Assembly: GCA_040398525.1 (NCBI GenBank)
Contig: JBBATY010000002.1
Span: 145,304 to 209,303 of the forward strand
DNA length: 64,000 nucleotides
Direction of reading: 5' to 3'
DNA from: VFMC01 sp040398525
GTDB taxonomy: Bacteria; Actinomycetota; Acidimicrobiia; Acidimicrobiales; Ilumatobacteraceae
A program made the position numbers and the translations under genes. This document shows, piece by piece, positions 17,713 to 26,615 of this stretch. The stretch's first letter is position 1. Each line of letters starts with the position of its first letter. The notes below the pieces were generated by a model. The model made no database searches, had not been told where the DNA came from, and worked only from the letters and a program-made list of their open reading frames with translations.

Positions 17713-19451
17713 GTAGCACCTCCATGCGCACCCATCGGTGCGGTGACCTCCGCGCCGAGCACATCGGCTCCACCGTCAGCCTCTGTGGCTGGGTTGCGAC
17801 GCGTCGCGAGCACGGCGAGAAGCTGGCGTTCATCGACCTGCGCGACCACTCCGGTGTCACCCAGTGCGTCGTCGACAACTCCGTCGACGTCCGCCCCGAG
17901 TACGTGGTGCGGGTGACCGGCGTGGTCGCCGCCAGGCCGGACGACAGCACCAACGCCAAGCTGCCGACCGGGGCGATCGAGATCCAGCAGTGCGTCGTCG
18001 AGGTGCTCAATGCTGCTGACGCCCCTCCGTTCCCGATCAACGAGCGTGCCGACCAGGTTGCCGAGAACACCCGTCTGCAGTACCGCTACCTCGACATCCG
18101 TCGCGAGCGGATGCAGCGCAACCTGCGGCTGCGCGCCGCGGTGAACTCGGCGATCCGCCAGGCGATGGAGGGTGAGGGCTTCGTCGAGATCGAGACCCCG
18201 ATGCTCGTGCCGAGCACCCCCGAAGGCGCCCGCGAGTTCATCGTGCCCAGCCGTCAGCAGCCCGGCTCGTTCTACGCCCTGCCGCAGAGCCCGCAGCTGT
18301 TCAAGCAGCTGTTGATGGTGGCCGGCATCGATCGCTACTACCAGGTGGCTCGCTGCCTGCGCGACGAGGACCTGCGCGCCGACCGGCAGTACGAGTTCAT
18401 GCAGCTCGACATCGAGATGAGCTTTGTCGAGCAGAGCGATGTGCACGCCGCGATTGGCAACGCAGTGCTCGCCGCAGCTCGGGCGGCAGGCCAGGACCCC
18501 GGCGACATCGTCACGATCACCTGGCACGAGGCGATGAACCGCTTCGGCATCGACAAGCCCGACCTCCGGTTCGGCATGGAGCTGGTCGAGCTCACCGACG
18601 CATTTGCGTCGACCGGCTTCAAGGCCTTCGCCGGTGCGGCATGCATCAAGGGCATCAATGCCTCGGGTCGTGCGGAGGAGTTCGGGCGCAACAAGCTCGA
18701 CGCGATGACCGACAGGGCCAAGAAGCTCGGCGCGAAGGGCCTCGTCTGGATGAAGGTCGGCCCCGAGGGCGAGCTGGAGTCCCCGGTCACGAAGTTCCTG
18801 AGCGAGCACGAGCAGCTCGAGCTGCGCACCAGGCTCGCCGCACAGCCGGGCGACCTGCTGCTGATCGTCGCCGACTCCTGGACCACGGCGTGCGAGGTGC
18901 TCGGTGTGCTGCGCAACGATCTCGGACGCCCACCCGTGCACGAAGGCCCGTACCGCTACCTGTGGGTGGTCGACTTCCCGCTGTTCGTCGGTGTCGACGA
19001 GACCACAGGCCGTCCGCGCCCCGGGCACCATCCGTTCACCCAGCCACACCCCGACGACGTCCATCTCCTCGAGACCGATCCACTGGCCGTCCGCAGCCAG
19101 GCCTACGACCTGGTGCTCAACGGCTGGGAGCTCGGTTCGGGGTCGATCCGGATCCATCAGCCCGAACTGCAGGCCCGCATCTTCGGCCTGCTCGGTATCA
19201 CGCCCGAAGAGGCCGACCGTCGCTTCGGCTTCTTCCTCAACCCGTTCCGGTATGGCGCTCCGCCCCATGGTGGGTTCGCTTTCGGAATCGACCGGCTCGT
19301 GGCGATCCTGGCGGGGGAGGAGAACATCCGCGAGGTGATCGCCTTCCCGAAGACCCAGTCCGGTCTCGACCCGATGACGAACGCCCCGACTCCGGTCGAT
19401 GGTCGCCAGCTCGACGACCTCGGGATCAGGGTGCTGCCACCGAAGTCCTGA
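17709..19451 (+). CDS. aspS: Aspartyl-tRNA synthetase
   Basis: 580 residues, bacterial-type AspRS. The N-terminal OB anticodon-binding domain carries GWVATRREHGEKLAFIDLRDHSG. The class II core has ETPMLVPSTPEGAREF, motif 2 RCLRDEDLRADRQYEFMQLD and motif 3 GFAFGIDRLVAILAG. The GAD insertion domain is present (KGLVWMKV...). Whether it is Asp-specific or also charges tRNA-Asn cannot be read here, since no gatCAB or asnS is visible in the window. Confidence 0.96.
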   Translation: MSSTSMRTHRCGDLRAEHIGSTVSLCGWVATRREHGEKLAFIDLRDHSGVTQCVVDNSVDVRPEYVVRVTGVVAARPDDSTNAKLPTGAIEIQQCVVEVLNAADAPPFPINERADQVAENTRLQYRYLDIRRERMQRNLRLRAAVNSAIRQAMEGEGFVEIETPMLVPSTPEGAREFIVPSRQQPGSFYALPQSPQLFKQLLMVAGIDRYYQVARCLRDEDLRADRQYEFMQLDIEMSFVEQSDVHAAIGNAVLAAARAAGQDPGDIVTITWHEAMNRFGIDKPDLRFGMELVELTDAFASTGFKAFAGAACIKGINASGRAEEFGRNKLDAMTDRAKKLGAKGLVWMKVGPEGELESPVTKFLSEHEQLELRTRLAAQPGDLLLIVADSWTTACEVLGVLRNDLGRPPVHEGPYRYLWVVDFPLFVGVDETTGRPRPGHHPFTQPHPDDVHLLETDPLAVRSQAYDLVLNGWELGSGSIRIHQPELQARIFGLLGITPEEADRRFGFFLNPFRYGAPPHGGFAFGIDRLVAILAGEENIREVIAFPKTQSGLDPMTNAPTPVDGRQLDDLGIRVLPPKS

Positions 19452-19513
19452 TCGGTGACGGCTCGGGTCGAGCGCACCTCCACGTGAGCCAGGGCGCGGT
19501 GCAGCGGCAGGGG

Positions 19514-19519
19514 TAGCGT
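19514..19519 (+). promoter_or_regulatory. -10 hexamer TAGCGT for the Nudix gene
   Basis: TAGCGT ends 7 nt before ATG 19527 and overlaps the alternative GTG at 19518, which argues for the ATG as the true start. Confidence 0.5.
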
Positions 19520-19526
19520 GCTGATC

Positions 19527-19979
19527 ATGGCAGGCCAGCATTTCCGAGCAGGTGTGGTGATCGTGGTGCGCCATACCGACCTCCGGCGGGTGCTGGCCTT
19601 CGAGCGGGCGGACGCGCCCGGAGCCTGGCAGTTGCCCCAGGGCGGCCTCGACCAGGGTGAAGAGCCGATCGAGGGTGCGTGGCGCGAGCTGCTCGAGGAG
19701 ACTGGCCTCGGTCCGGACCATGTCGTTGCGCGGGCGGAGTACCCGGACTGGATCGCCTACGAGTGGCCAGTCGAGATCATGCAGGTCCACGGCCGCGATG
19801 GGCGGCGCCGGGGTCAGATCCAGAAGTGGTTCCTGTTCGACGCCCACTACGCCGAGATCCAGCCCCGTCCTGATGGCAGCGAGTTCGTGGCGTGGCAGTG
19901 GGTCGAGCCGTCCTGGCTGGTCGATCAGGTGCCCGTGTGGCGGCGTGAGGCGTATCGACGGGTGCTCGACACCCTGTGA
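19527..19979 (+). CDS. Nudix hydrolase, RppH-like
   Basis: 150 residues. The complete Nudix box follows WQLPQGGLDQGEEP and ends WRELLEETGL (G-x5-E-x7-REx2EExG pattern). WQLPQGG just before the box and WFLFDA later resemble RNA/dinucleoside pyrophosphohydrolases of the RppH type, which remove pyrophosphate from 5'-triphosphate RNA. Substrates cannot be settled from sequence alone. Monocistronic with its own leaderless-type promoter. Confidence 0.82.
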   Translation: MAGQHFRAGVVIVVRHTDLRRVLAFERADAPGAWQLPQGGLDQGEEPIEGAWRELLEETGLGPDHVVARAEYPDWIAYEWPVEIMQVHGRDGRRRGQIQKWFLFDAHYAEIQPRPDGSEFVAWQWVEPSWLVDQVPVWRREAYRRVLDTL

Positions 19980-20027
19980 ATGTGGGCCTACCCCGCAATT
20001 GCCAGGGGAGGCGTGGCCCTGGTTGCG

Positions 20028-20033
20028 TAGCAT
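20028..20033 (+). promoter_or_regulatory. -10 hexamer TAGCAT for the aminotransferase gene
   Basis: TAGCAT lies 9 nt before GTG 20043. Confidence 0.45.
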
Positions 20034-20042
20034 GACCATCCT

Positions 20043-21269
20043 GTGAGACCAGTCGCCAAGTCCGCCAAGCTCGCCAACGTCGGGTACGACATCCGTGGTC
20101 CGGTGCTCGACCGCGCTCGCGAGATGGAGGAGGAGGGGCAGAAGATCCTGAAGTTGAACATCGGCAACCTGGCCGTGTTCGGTCTCGATCCGCCCGACGA
20201 GATCGTGCAGGACATGATTCGTAACCTCGCCTCGGCGGCGGGCTACACCGACAGCAAGGGCCTGTTCGCCCCACGCAAGTCGATCGTGCACTACACCCAG
20301 CAGAAGCAGATCGCCGGTGTCACCGTCGACGATGTCTACCTGGGCAACGGTGCGTCGGAGCTGATCTCGATGAGCCTCAACGCCCTGCTCGACGACGGAG
20401 ACGAAGTGCTCGTGCCGGCGCCGGACTACCCGCTGTGGACGGCCTCGGTGTCGCTCAGCGGTGGCCGTCCCGTGCATTACCTGTGCGACGAGCAGAGCGA
20501 CTGGCTCCCCGACCTCGACGACATCCGACGCAAGATCACCCCACGGACGAGGGCGATCGTGGTGATCAATCCGAACAACCCGACCGGGGCGCTCTATCCG
20601 GTCGAGCTGCTCACCGAGATCGTCGAGCTGGCCCGACAGCACGATCTGATCGTGATGGCCGACGAGATCTACGACAAGACCCTCTACGACGGCAATGTGC
20701 ACACCAGCATCGCGTCGCTCGCCGACGATGTCCTCTTCGTCACCTTCAACGGGCTGTCGAAGAACTACCGGTCGTGCGGCTACCGGGCCGGTTGGATGGT
20801 GCTGTCCGGCGAGAAGCGCCACGCTCGCGACTACATCGAGGGCCTCGACATGCTCTCGTCGATGCGCCTCTGCTCGAACACTCCCGGGCAGTTGGCCATC
20901 CAGACGGCGCTCGGCGGGTACCAGAGCATCGACGACCTGGTGGCGCCGAGCGGTCGGCTGTGCAAGCAGCGCAATGTGGCCCACGAGCTGCTCACCCAGA
21001 TCCCCGGCGTCACCTGTGTGAAGCCGAAGGCGGCCCTCTACATGTTCCCGCGGCTCGACCCGGCGATGTACCCGATCGCCGACGACCAGCAGTTCGCCTA
21101 CGAGTTGCTCGCCGAGGAGAAGTTGCTCATCGTGCAGGGCACCGGGTTCAACTGGCCGACGCCCGACCACTTCCGCGTCGTGTTCCTCCCGAACGTCGAC
21201 GACCTCACCGAGGCCATCTCGCGGATCGAGCGGTTCCTCGGCGGGTACCGGCGCCGCCACCGCGTCTGA
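20043..21269 (+). CDS. alaA: Pyridoxal-phosphate aminotransferase, AlaA-like (glutamate-pyruvate aminotransferase)
   Basis: 408 residues, class I/II aminotransferase. Visible are LNIGNLAVFGLDPP, GYTDSKGLFAPRKSIVHY, the PLP-contact segments GNGASELI and NPNNPTGALY (176-185), and the Schiff-base lysine K240 in FNGLSKNYR. These match the AlaA group of alanine transaminases better than AspC. The expected reaction is pyruvate plus glutamate to alanine plus 2-oxoglutarate. The symbol rests on motif similarity only. Confidence 0.85.
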   Translation: MRPVAKSAKLANVGYDIRGPVLDRAREMEEEGQKILKLNIGNLAVFGLDPPDEIVQDMIRNLASAAGYTDSKGLFAPRKSIVHYTQQKQIAGVTVDDVYLGNGASELISMSLNALLDDGDEVLVPAPDYPLWTASVSLSGGRPVHYLCDEQSDWLPDLDDIRRKITPRTRAIVVINPNNPTGALYPVELLTEIVELARQHDLIVMADEIYDKTLYDGNVHTSIASLADDVLFVTFNGLSKNYRSCGYRAGWMVLSGEKRHARDYIEGLDMLSSMRLCSNTPGQLAIQTALGGYQSIDDLVAPSGRLCKQRNVAHELLTQIPGVTCVKPKAALYMFPRLDPAMYPIADDQQFAYELLAEEKLLIVQGTGFNWPTPDHFRVVFLPNVDDLTEAISRIERFLGGYRRRHRV

Positions 21270-21284
21270 GGCGGGCGTGCCCCC

Positions 21285-21298
21285 GGCCGGGCCCGGCC
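21285..21298. terminator. GC-only palindrome between alaA and rarA
   Basis: Perfect 14-bp palindrome (7-bp arms GGCCGGG and CCCGGCC, no loop) inside a 22-nt run made only of G and C, just after the aminotransferase stop and before the rarA promoter. It may act as a transcription pause or terminator; there is no T-tract. Confidence 0.3.
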
Positions 21299-21308
21299 CG
21301 GGCTGCGG

Positions 21309-21314
21309 TAGCGT
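21309..21314 (+). promoter_or_regulatory. -10 hexamer TAGCGT for rarA
   Basis: TAGCGT ends 7 nt before ATG 21322; leaderless-type start. Confidence 0.5.
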
Positions 21315-21321
21315 CGAAGCG

Positions 21322-22599
21322 ATGAGCGACCTGTTCTCAGCGGCAGCCGAGGAGCGCCTGCGCGCCCAGGCGCCGCTCGCTGCTCGCCTCCGGCCGCGCA
21401 CACTCGACGACGTGGTCGGCCAGGAGCACCTCGTCGGCCCCGGAAAGGCGTTACGTCGTTTGGTCGAGCAGGACCGCCTCACCAGCGCCATCCTCTGGGG
21501 GCCTCCGGGGACGGGTAAGACCACCTTGGCGCTCGCCGTTGCCGGGAGCACGCGTCGGGCATTCGAGCAGTTGAGCGCCGTGACGGCAGGTGTGAAGGAC
21601 GTTCGCGAGGTGATCGAGCGGGCGCGCCAACGCCTCGGCGAGCACGGCCGCGGCACGATCTTGTTCCTCGACGAGATCCATCGATTCTCCAAGTCTCAGC
21701 AGGACGCGCTGCTGCCGGCGGTCGAGGACGGAACGCTCACGCTCGTCGGTGCCACGACGGAGAACCCGTTCTTCGAGGTCAACGCCCCGCTGAGGAGCAG
21801 GTCGACGCTGTTCCGTCTCGAGCCACTCGGTCGCTCGGCCATCGAGACGCTCGTCGCTCGGGGCCTTGAGGCAGAGGGTACGACAGCCACCGATGAGGCC
21901 ATCGGGCTTCTCGTCGATCGCGCCGGGGGTGATGGGCGTCAGGTGCTGACGGCACTCGAGGTGGCGTGCGCGCTGGCCCGCCCGGGGTCGGTGCAGCTCG
22001 ACCACGTCGAGGCGGCACTCGGGACGAGCGCGCTCCGCTACGGGCGCGACGACCACTACGACGTCGTCAGCGCGTTCATCAAATCGATGCGAGGCAGCGA
22101 TCCGCAGGCCGCGGTGTACTACCTCGCACGGATGCTCGAATCCGGTGAGGACCCCCGATTCATCGCTCGTCGGATGATCGTCTTCGCGAGCGAGGACGTT
22201 GGTCTCGCCGATCCGGGCGCGCTCTCGACGGCGGTGGCAGCGGCGCATGCGCTCGAGCACGTCGGCCTTCCGGAGGCCCAGTTGAACCTGGCTCAGGCGG
22301 CGATCCACCTGGCGACGGCGCCGAAGAGCAATCGAGCAGCACTCGCGATCTGGGCGGCCCGCGCCGATGTGCAGGCCGGGCAGGTGGGTGAGGTGCCAGC
22401 GCATCTCCGTGACGCCCACTATCAGGGTGCGGGGTCACTCGGCCACGGTGTCGGCTACGACTACCCTCATGACCACCCGGAGGGCTGGGTCGACCAGCAG
22501 TATCTGCCGACGGAACAGGCGTCGAACCGGTACTACGAGCCGACCGATCACGGTGCTGAGCAGGAGGTGCGTGAGCGCATGGAACGGAGGTCGAGGTGA
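21322..22599 (+). CDS. rarA: Replication-associated recombination protein A (RarA/MgsA), AAA+ ATPase
   Basis: 425 residues. Clamp-loader-like ATPase acting at stalled replication forks. Visible are RPRTLDDVVGQEHL, Walker A GPPGTGKTT (60-68), Walker B LFLDEIHRF, GATTENPFFEVN (sensor 1) and the tetramerisation domain with IKSMRGSDPQAAVYYLARML and ASEDVGLADP, diagnostic for RarA rather than RuvB or DnaX. It overlaps the next gene by 4 nt, so the two small genes downstream are co-translated. Confidence 0.95.
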   Translation: MSDLFSAAAEERLRAQAPLAARLRPRTLDDVVGQEHLVGPGKALRRLVEQDRLTSAILWGPPGTGKTTLALAVAGSTRRAFEQLSAVTAGVKDVREVIERARQRLGEHGRGTILFLDEIHRFSKSQQDALLPAVEDGTLTLVGATTENPFFEVNAPLRSRSTLFRLEPLGRSAIETLVARGLEAEGTTATDEAIGLLVDRAGGDGRQVLTALEVACALARPGSVQLDHVEAALGTSALRYGRDDHYDVVSAFIKSMRGSDPQAAVYYLARMLESGEDPRFIARRMIVFASEDVGLADPGALSTAVAAAHALEHVGLPEAQLNLAQAAIHLATAPKSNRAALAIWAARADVQAGQVGEVPAHLRDAHYQGAGSLGHGVGYDYPHDHPEGWVDQQYLPTEQASNRYYEPTDHGAEQEVRERMERRSR

Positions 22600-23015
22600 C
22601 CGCAGGGGAGTTGGCCGTGCTCTTGGCGGCCGTGCTGTGCTGCATCGGCTTCGCCGCGCTCGTGGTGGCCCTGCTGCGTGTGCTCGACATGTTGCGCTCC
22701 CTGCGCGACGAGGTTGCACACCTGCGCGCCGAGACGACGCCGCTGCTCGCCGAGCTCGAACGCTCGACCACCTCGGCTGCTGCAGTGATCGACACTGCAC
22801 GCTCCGATCTCGACCGCTTCGACCGTGTGCTCGGATCGGCCGAGGCGATCAGTAGCGCGGTGTCGGGCAGCGGAGCCATCGCCCGTGCTGCGCTGAGCAC
22901 ACCGGTGATCAAGACAGCTGCACTTGCAACGGGAACGCAGCGCGCCTGGCGGCGTCTGCGCCGCAGGGATCGTGTGGAGATCGAGCGGACCCCGAAGGGG
23001 AGGAGATCGGCGTGA
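22596..23015 (+). CDS. DUF948-like small membrane protein
   Basis: 139 residues. One N-terminal transmembrane helix (AVLLAAVLCCIGFAALVVALL) is followed by a coiled-coil-like stretch (LDMLRSLRDEVAHLRAETTPLLAELERS) and a basic tail. This layout matches the DUF948 family found right after rarA in actinobacteria. The function is not known; a role at the cell envelope is a guess. The GTG at 22596 overlaps the rarA stop, and the end overlaps the next gene by 4 nt. Confidence 0.7.
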   Translation: MTAGELAVLLAAVLCCIGFAALVVALLRVLDMLRSLRDEVAHLRAETTPLLAELERSTTSAAAVIDTARSDLDRFDRVLGSAEAISSAVSGSGAIARAALSTPVIKTAALATGTQRAWRRLRRRDRVEIERTPKGRRSA

Positions 23016-23377
23016 TGAAGCGATTGCTGTGGTTCCTCGGTGGTGCAGCTGCCGGTGCCGCCGGTGTGGGCGCGGCCAAGCGCAAGGTTCGCACGGTGGC
23101 CAACGAGCTCGCCCCGGTGCAGGTGGCGCGCCGAGCCGGCGAGTCGGTGCTCGATCGTGGTCGCCGCGTGACCGATGCGATCCGCGAGGGTCGCGATGCG
23201 ATGTCGGCCAAGGAGCGCGAGCTGCGGGCCAAACTCGACGGCCGCGTGACATCGCTGGCCGATGAGGTCGACGACATCGACACGGTGCTCGTCGACGGCC
23301 GACCGGTCGAGCCCGGACAGGTGATCGTGCTGAAGCAGGTGCGCGACCGCGACGGCCGGGCGCGTCGGCGCGCCTGA
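23012..23377 (+). CDS. Small membrane-anchored protein of unknown function
   Basis: 121 residues if GTG 23012 is used, 120 if ATG 23015. The N-terminus KRLLWFLGGAAAGAAGVGAAKRKV is a short glycine/alanine-rich hydrophobic segment flanked by lysines. A charged alpha-helical region follows. It resembles the second small gene (DUF6167-like) that follows DUF948 next to alaS in many actinobacteria. Here alaS is absent and the next gene is glcD. Confidence 0.65.
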   Translation: MMKRLLWFLGGAAAGAAGVGAAKRKVRTVANELAPVQVARRAGESVLDRGRRVTDAIREGRDAMSAKERELRAKLDGRVTSLADEVDDIDTVLVDGRPVEPGQVIVLKQVRDRDGRARRRA

Positions 23378-23388
23378 CCCGGGCCGAC

Positions 23389-24810
23389 GTGAAGCAGGCC
23401 GTCCTCGACGAGCTCCGAGCAGTGCTCGGGGCGGAACGTGTCAGGGTCGGCGCCTCCGAGCTCGGCGTCTATCGACGCGATGCATCAGGCATCGTCGGGG
23501 CCGCAGGTGCCGTGTGCTTCCCCGTCAGCACGACCGAGGTGAGAGACCTCGTCCGCGTGTGCGCTCGCAACGCGCAGCCATTCGTCGCCAGAGGATCGGG
23601 CACCGGGCTGGCGGGTGGCGCCACCCCCATCGACGGTGCGGTCGTCATCGCCCTCACCAAGATGAACCGGATCCTCGAGGTCGATCCGGTCCATCGACTG
23701 GCCTGGGTCGAGCCTGGCGTCCTCAACCTCGACCTCACTCGAGCCGTAGCAGCCCACGGCTTGCACTTCGCCCCCGACCCGAGTAGTCAGCAGAGCTGCT
23801 CGATCGGCGGCAACGTCGCCAACAACTCGGGTGGACCGCACTGCCTGGCCGATGGTGTCACCTCGGCGCACGTGCTGGCCTGCGAGGTGGTCCTTCCCGA
23901 CGGCGAGGTGGTGGTGCTCGGCAGTGAATCTGGGGAGGTCGACGGCTACGACCTCCGGGGAGCGTTCGTCGGGAGTGAGGGCATGTTCGGGATCGCGACC
24001 CGGATCTGCGTGCGCCTCACCCAGAACCCACCCGATGTGCGGACGATGCTCTTCGACTACGACACTGTCGAAGCCGGGGCTCGTACGGTGAGCGCGATCA
24101 TCGCCGCAGGGATGGTGCCAGCGGCGCTGGAGATGATGGACCAGCTGTGCCTCCAGGCTGTCGAGGCCTACATCCATGCCGGACTGCCCACCGATGCGGC
24201 TGCCGTGCTGCTGGTCGAAGTGGTCGGGCCACCCCACGGTGTCGCCCACGACGTCGAGCGGATCGTCGAGTTGGCGCGCAGCCACGGGTGTAGGTCTGTC
24301 CGCATCGCGGCCGACGAGGCCGAGCGGGCACTGATCTGGAAGGGCCGCAAGACCGCCTTCGGCGCCGTGGCGCGGATCAAGCCGAACTACTACCTGCACG
24401 ACACCGTCGTGCCGCGACGGGCACTGCCAACCGTCCTGGCCCAGGTGTACGAGATTGCTGCACGGCACGAGTTGCTCGTGATGAACGTGTTCCACGCCGG
24501 TGACGGGAACCTGCACCCATTGCTCGTCTTCGATGCTCGCGACCCGGGGGTGCTCGATCGCGTCCATGCGGCGGGGGAGGAGATCGTTCGTGTCTCGGTC
24601 GCTGCCGGTGGTGTCTTGAGCGGCGAGCACGGGATCGGACTCGAGAAGCGCGACCTGATGCCCCTGATGTTCTCGCCGGTCGATCTCGAGGCTCAGGCCG
24701 CGCTGCGCCGAGCCTTCGACGTGGCCGGCCTCGCGAACCCGACCAAGGTCCTGCCGAGCCCAGCAAGCTGCGGCGACGTGCAGTCGGTCCCCGAGGGCGC
24801 CTGGATCTGA
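23389..24810 (+). CDS. glcD: Glycolate oxidase subunit GlcD (FAD-linked oxidase)
   Basis: 473 residues. Flavin subunit oxidising glycolate (or D-lactate) to glyoxylate (or pyruvate). The FAD-binding PCMH domain shows ARGSGTGLAGGA and PDPSSQQSCSIGGNVANNSGGPHCL; the C-terminal half has VMNVFHAGDGNLHPL and GGVLSGEHGIGLEKRDLM, typical of GlcD. It is followed after 1 nt by glcE. Start GTG 23389. D-lactate dehydrogenase is the main alternative, but the glcE and glcF neighbours favour glycolate. Confidence 0.9.
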   Translation: MKQAVLDELRAVLGAERVRVGASELGVYRRDASGIVGAAGAVCFPVSTTEVRDLVRVCARNAQPFVARGSGTGLAGGATPIDGAVVIALTKMNRILEVDPVHRLAWVEPGVLNLDLTRAVAAHGLHFAPDPSSQQSCSIGGNVANNSGGPHCLADGVTSAHVLACEVVLPDGEVVVLGSESGEVDGYDLRGAFVGSEGMFGIATRICVRLTQNPPDVRTMLFDYDTVEAGARTVSAIIAAGMVPAALEMMDQLCLQAVEAYIHAGLPTDAAAVLLVEVVGPPHGVAHDVERIVELARSHGCRSVRIAADEAERALIWKGRKTAFGAVARIKPNYYLHDTVVPRRALPTVLAQVYEIAARHELLVMNVFHAGDGNLHPLLVFDARDPGVLDRVHAAGEEIVRVSVAAGGVLSGEHGIGLEKRDLMPLMFSPVDLEAQAALRRAFDVAGLANPTKVLPSPASCGDVQSVPEGAWI

Positions 24811-24811
24811 G

Positions 24812-25696
24812 ATGATCGACCTCGACGATCTGCTCTGTGCTGTCGCGGTCGACGGACCGGTGTGCCCGATCGGATCGGGTACTCGTGGCGGTGGCTGCGC
24901 GCAGGTGCGCCAGGTACGCGCCCCCGGTGGCATCGCCTGGGTGCAGCCCGACGAGATGACGGTGTGCTGCGGTGCGGGGACAGCCGTCGACGAGCTCGCA
25001 GTGGCTCTCGCCGAGGTCGGCCAGCGGACCGTGCTCCCACCAGGAGGGACGGTCGGCGGTGCGCTCGCCCACGGCGTCAGCGGCATTCGCCAGCTGGGCG
25101 ACGGACCCCTTCGCGACGCGTTGCTGCAGACCCGTTTCGTCTCGGCGGCGGGGCTGCTGGTCACAGCAGGCGGCCCGACCGTGAAGAATGTGAGTGGCTT
25201 CGACCTGTGTCGGCTGCTCGTCGGTTCCCGCGGTGGGCTCGGGGTGCTCGGCGAGGTCATTCTGCGGACGAGACCACTGCCCAGCTTCAGCCAGTGGTAC
25301 TCGCGGGCGTGCGACGATCCGCGATCGCTCCTGCGTTCGGTCTACCGGCCGGCGTCGATGCTGTGGGACGGATTGCGCGTCTGGGTGCTCCTCGAGGGGC
25401 ATCCACGAGACGTCGACGAGACCGCCCGCGCGCACCAGCTCGAGCCGGCCGACGAGCCGTCCGTGCCCTCCGGTGGGCGTCGCCACGCGGCTCCCGGCGC
25501 TGCGGTCGATCTGGCCCGAACGCTCGACCCGGCGAGCTTCGTGCTCGAGGTCGGGGTCGGCGCGCTGCACCTCGACGATCCATCGGCGGTGGGGCCCGAC
25601 ACTGACCGGCCGGCGGGCATCGTTGCGCTCGAAGGTCGAATCCGGGCCGAGCTCGATCCTGCCGGCCGTCTGTGCCCGTGCCACGGCGCGCGGTGA
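24812..25696 (+). CDS. glcE: Glycolate oxidase subunit GlcE-like (FAD-binding)
   Basis: 294 residues. Second FAD-binding subunit, shorter than GlcD. Visible are PIGSGTRGGGCAQV, LPPGGTVGGALAHGVSGIRQLGDGPLRDALL and GPTVKNVSGFDLCRLLVGSRGGLGVLGEV, the usual GlcE signature, and a C-terminal LDPAGRLCP. It is in tight tandem with glcD. The third subunit gene lies 1.8 kb away, after an unrelated pair. Confidence 0.85.
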   Translation: MIDLDDLLCAVAVDGPVCPIGSGTRGGGCAQVRQVRAPGGIAWVQPDEMTVCCGAGTAVDELAVALAEVGQRTVLPPGGTVGGALAHGVSGIRQLGDGPLRDALLQTRFVSAAGLLVTAGGPTVKNVSGFDLCRLLVGSRGGLGVLGEVILRTRPLPSFSQWYSRACDDPRSLLRSVYRPASMLWDGLRVWVLLEGHPRDVDETARAHQLEPADEPSVPSGGRRHAAPGAAVDLARTLDPASFVLEVGVGALHLDDPSAVGPDTDRPAGIVALEGRIRAELDPAGRLCPCHGAR

Positions 25697-25699
25697 GCG

Positions 25700-26605
25700 A
25701 TGGCGGACGCCTCGCTCTCGCTGCCGTTCGTTGCCTCACCGGTCGGGGACCTGGCGGCAGCCGCCGCTGCTGCCAGCGAGGCAGCACGGCAGTGGGGCCT
25801 CGAGGCGCCGGAGTTCCTGCGGGCAGGGATGAACGCTCTGTTCAGCTGTGGCGACGAGATCGTCCTCCGGGTCGGACGCGTGACGGCCGACCCCGCAGCA
25901 GGTCCGTGGCTCGTCGAGCATCTCGCCCGAGCCGGCCTTCGGGTGCCACGGCCGCTCGGGCCTGATCCTGTCGGCGTCGGCGAACTGACGGTGTTCGCCC
26001 AGGTGCGCGAGAAGCCCGCTGGCCCGGTCGACTGGCGCGAGGTCGGGGCAATGGTGGCGCAGCTCCACCGCCTCGACCCCGAACCGATCCGTGCCCGTCA
26101 CCCGTTGCCCCGCGCCGCCTCATTTCCCTGGTGGGACTTCCCGCGACTGCTTGCCGAGGTCGACGACCTGCTCGACGACCAGGCGAGAGCTGGGCTCGAA
26201 CGCGCCGTCGAGGAGCACGGTTCGTGGCATCGGCGCGATTCGGTGCAGGTGGTCTGCCACGGCGACGTCCACCCGGGCAACGTGCTGCAGAGCGCTGAGG
26301 GTGCGGTCCTCCTCGACTGGGACCTGTTGTGCCTGGCCCCGGCTGCATGGGACCACGCACCGCTGATGACATGGACCGAGCGGTGGGGCGGCGAGCCCGG
26401 TGTCTACGAGCGCTTCAACGAGGGCTATGGATGCTCCTTGCGCGGTGACAGCACTGCCGAGAGCCTGGCGGTGCTGCGCCTCGCCGCAGCCACGCTGATG
26501 CGGGTCCGGGCAGGCCGGAGCGATCCTGCGGCTGCCGCCGAAGCGGCTCGACGGCTCCGCTGGTGGCGGGGCGAGCCCGGTGCTCCTGTATGGACTGCTC
26601 AGTGA
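25700..26605 (+). CDS. Aminoglycoside phosphotransferase-family kinase
   Basis: 301 residues, protein-kinase-like fold of the APH/choline kinase group. The catalytic loop is VCHGDVHPGNVL (H187-G-D189, N194) and the metal-binding segment is LLDWDLLCLAPAAWDHA (D206). These are the conserved catalytic residues. Substrates in this family range from aminoglycosides to choline, homoserine and sugars, so no resistance role is claimed. It begins 3 nt after glcE and is probably in the same transcript. It converges with the Nei gene. Confidence 0.8.
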   Translation: MADASLSLPFVASPVGDLAAAAAAASEAARQWGLEAPEFLRAGMNALFSCGDEIVLRVGRVTADPAAGPWLVEHLARAGLRVPRPLGPDPVGVGELTVFAQVREKPAGPVDWREVGAMVAQLHRLDPEPIRARHPLPRAASFPWWDFPRLLAEVDDLLDDQARAGLERAVEEHGSWHRRDSVQVVCHGDVHPGNVLQSAEGAVLLDWDLLCLAPAAWDHAPLMTWTERWGGEPGVYERFNEGYGCSLRGDSTAESLAVLRLAAATLMRVRAGRSDPAAAAEAARRLRWWRGEPGAPVWTAQ

Positions 26606-26615
26606 GCTCTGGCGC

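Noticed and set aside
17496..21692. A 1398-residue open frame on the minus strand
   Set aside because: It is antisense to hisS, aspS, the Nudix gene, alaA and rarA, all with clear motifs. Long antisense frames are expected in high-GC codon usage. No recognisable domain is present.
25700..26605. Aminoglycoside resistance gene
   Set aside because: Only the general APH-family kinase motifs are visible; the family has many metabolic substrates and the gene sits in a glycolate-oxidation context.
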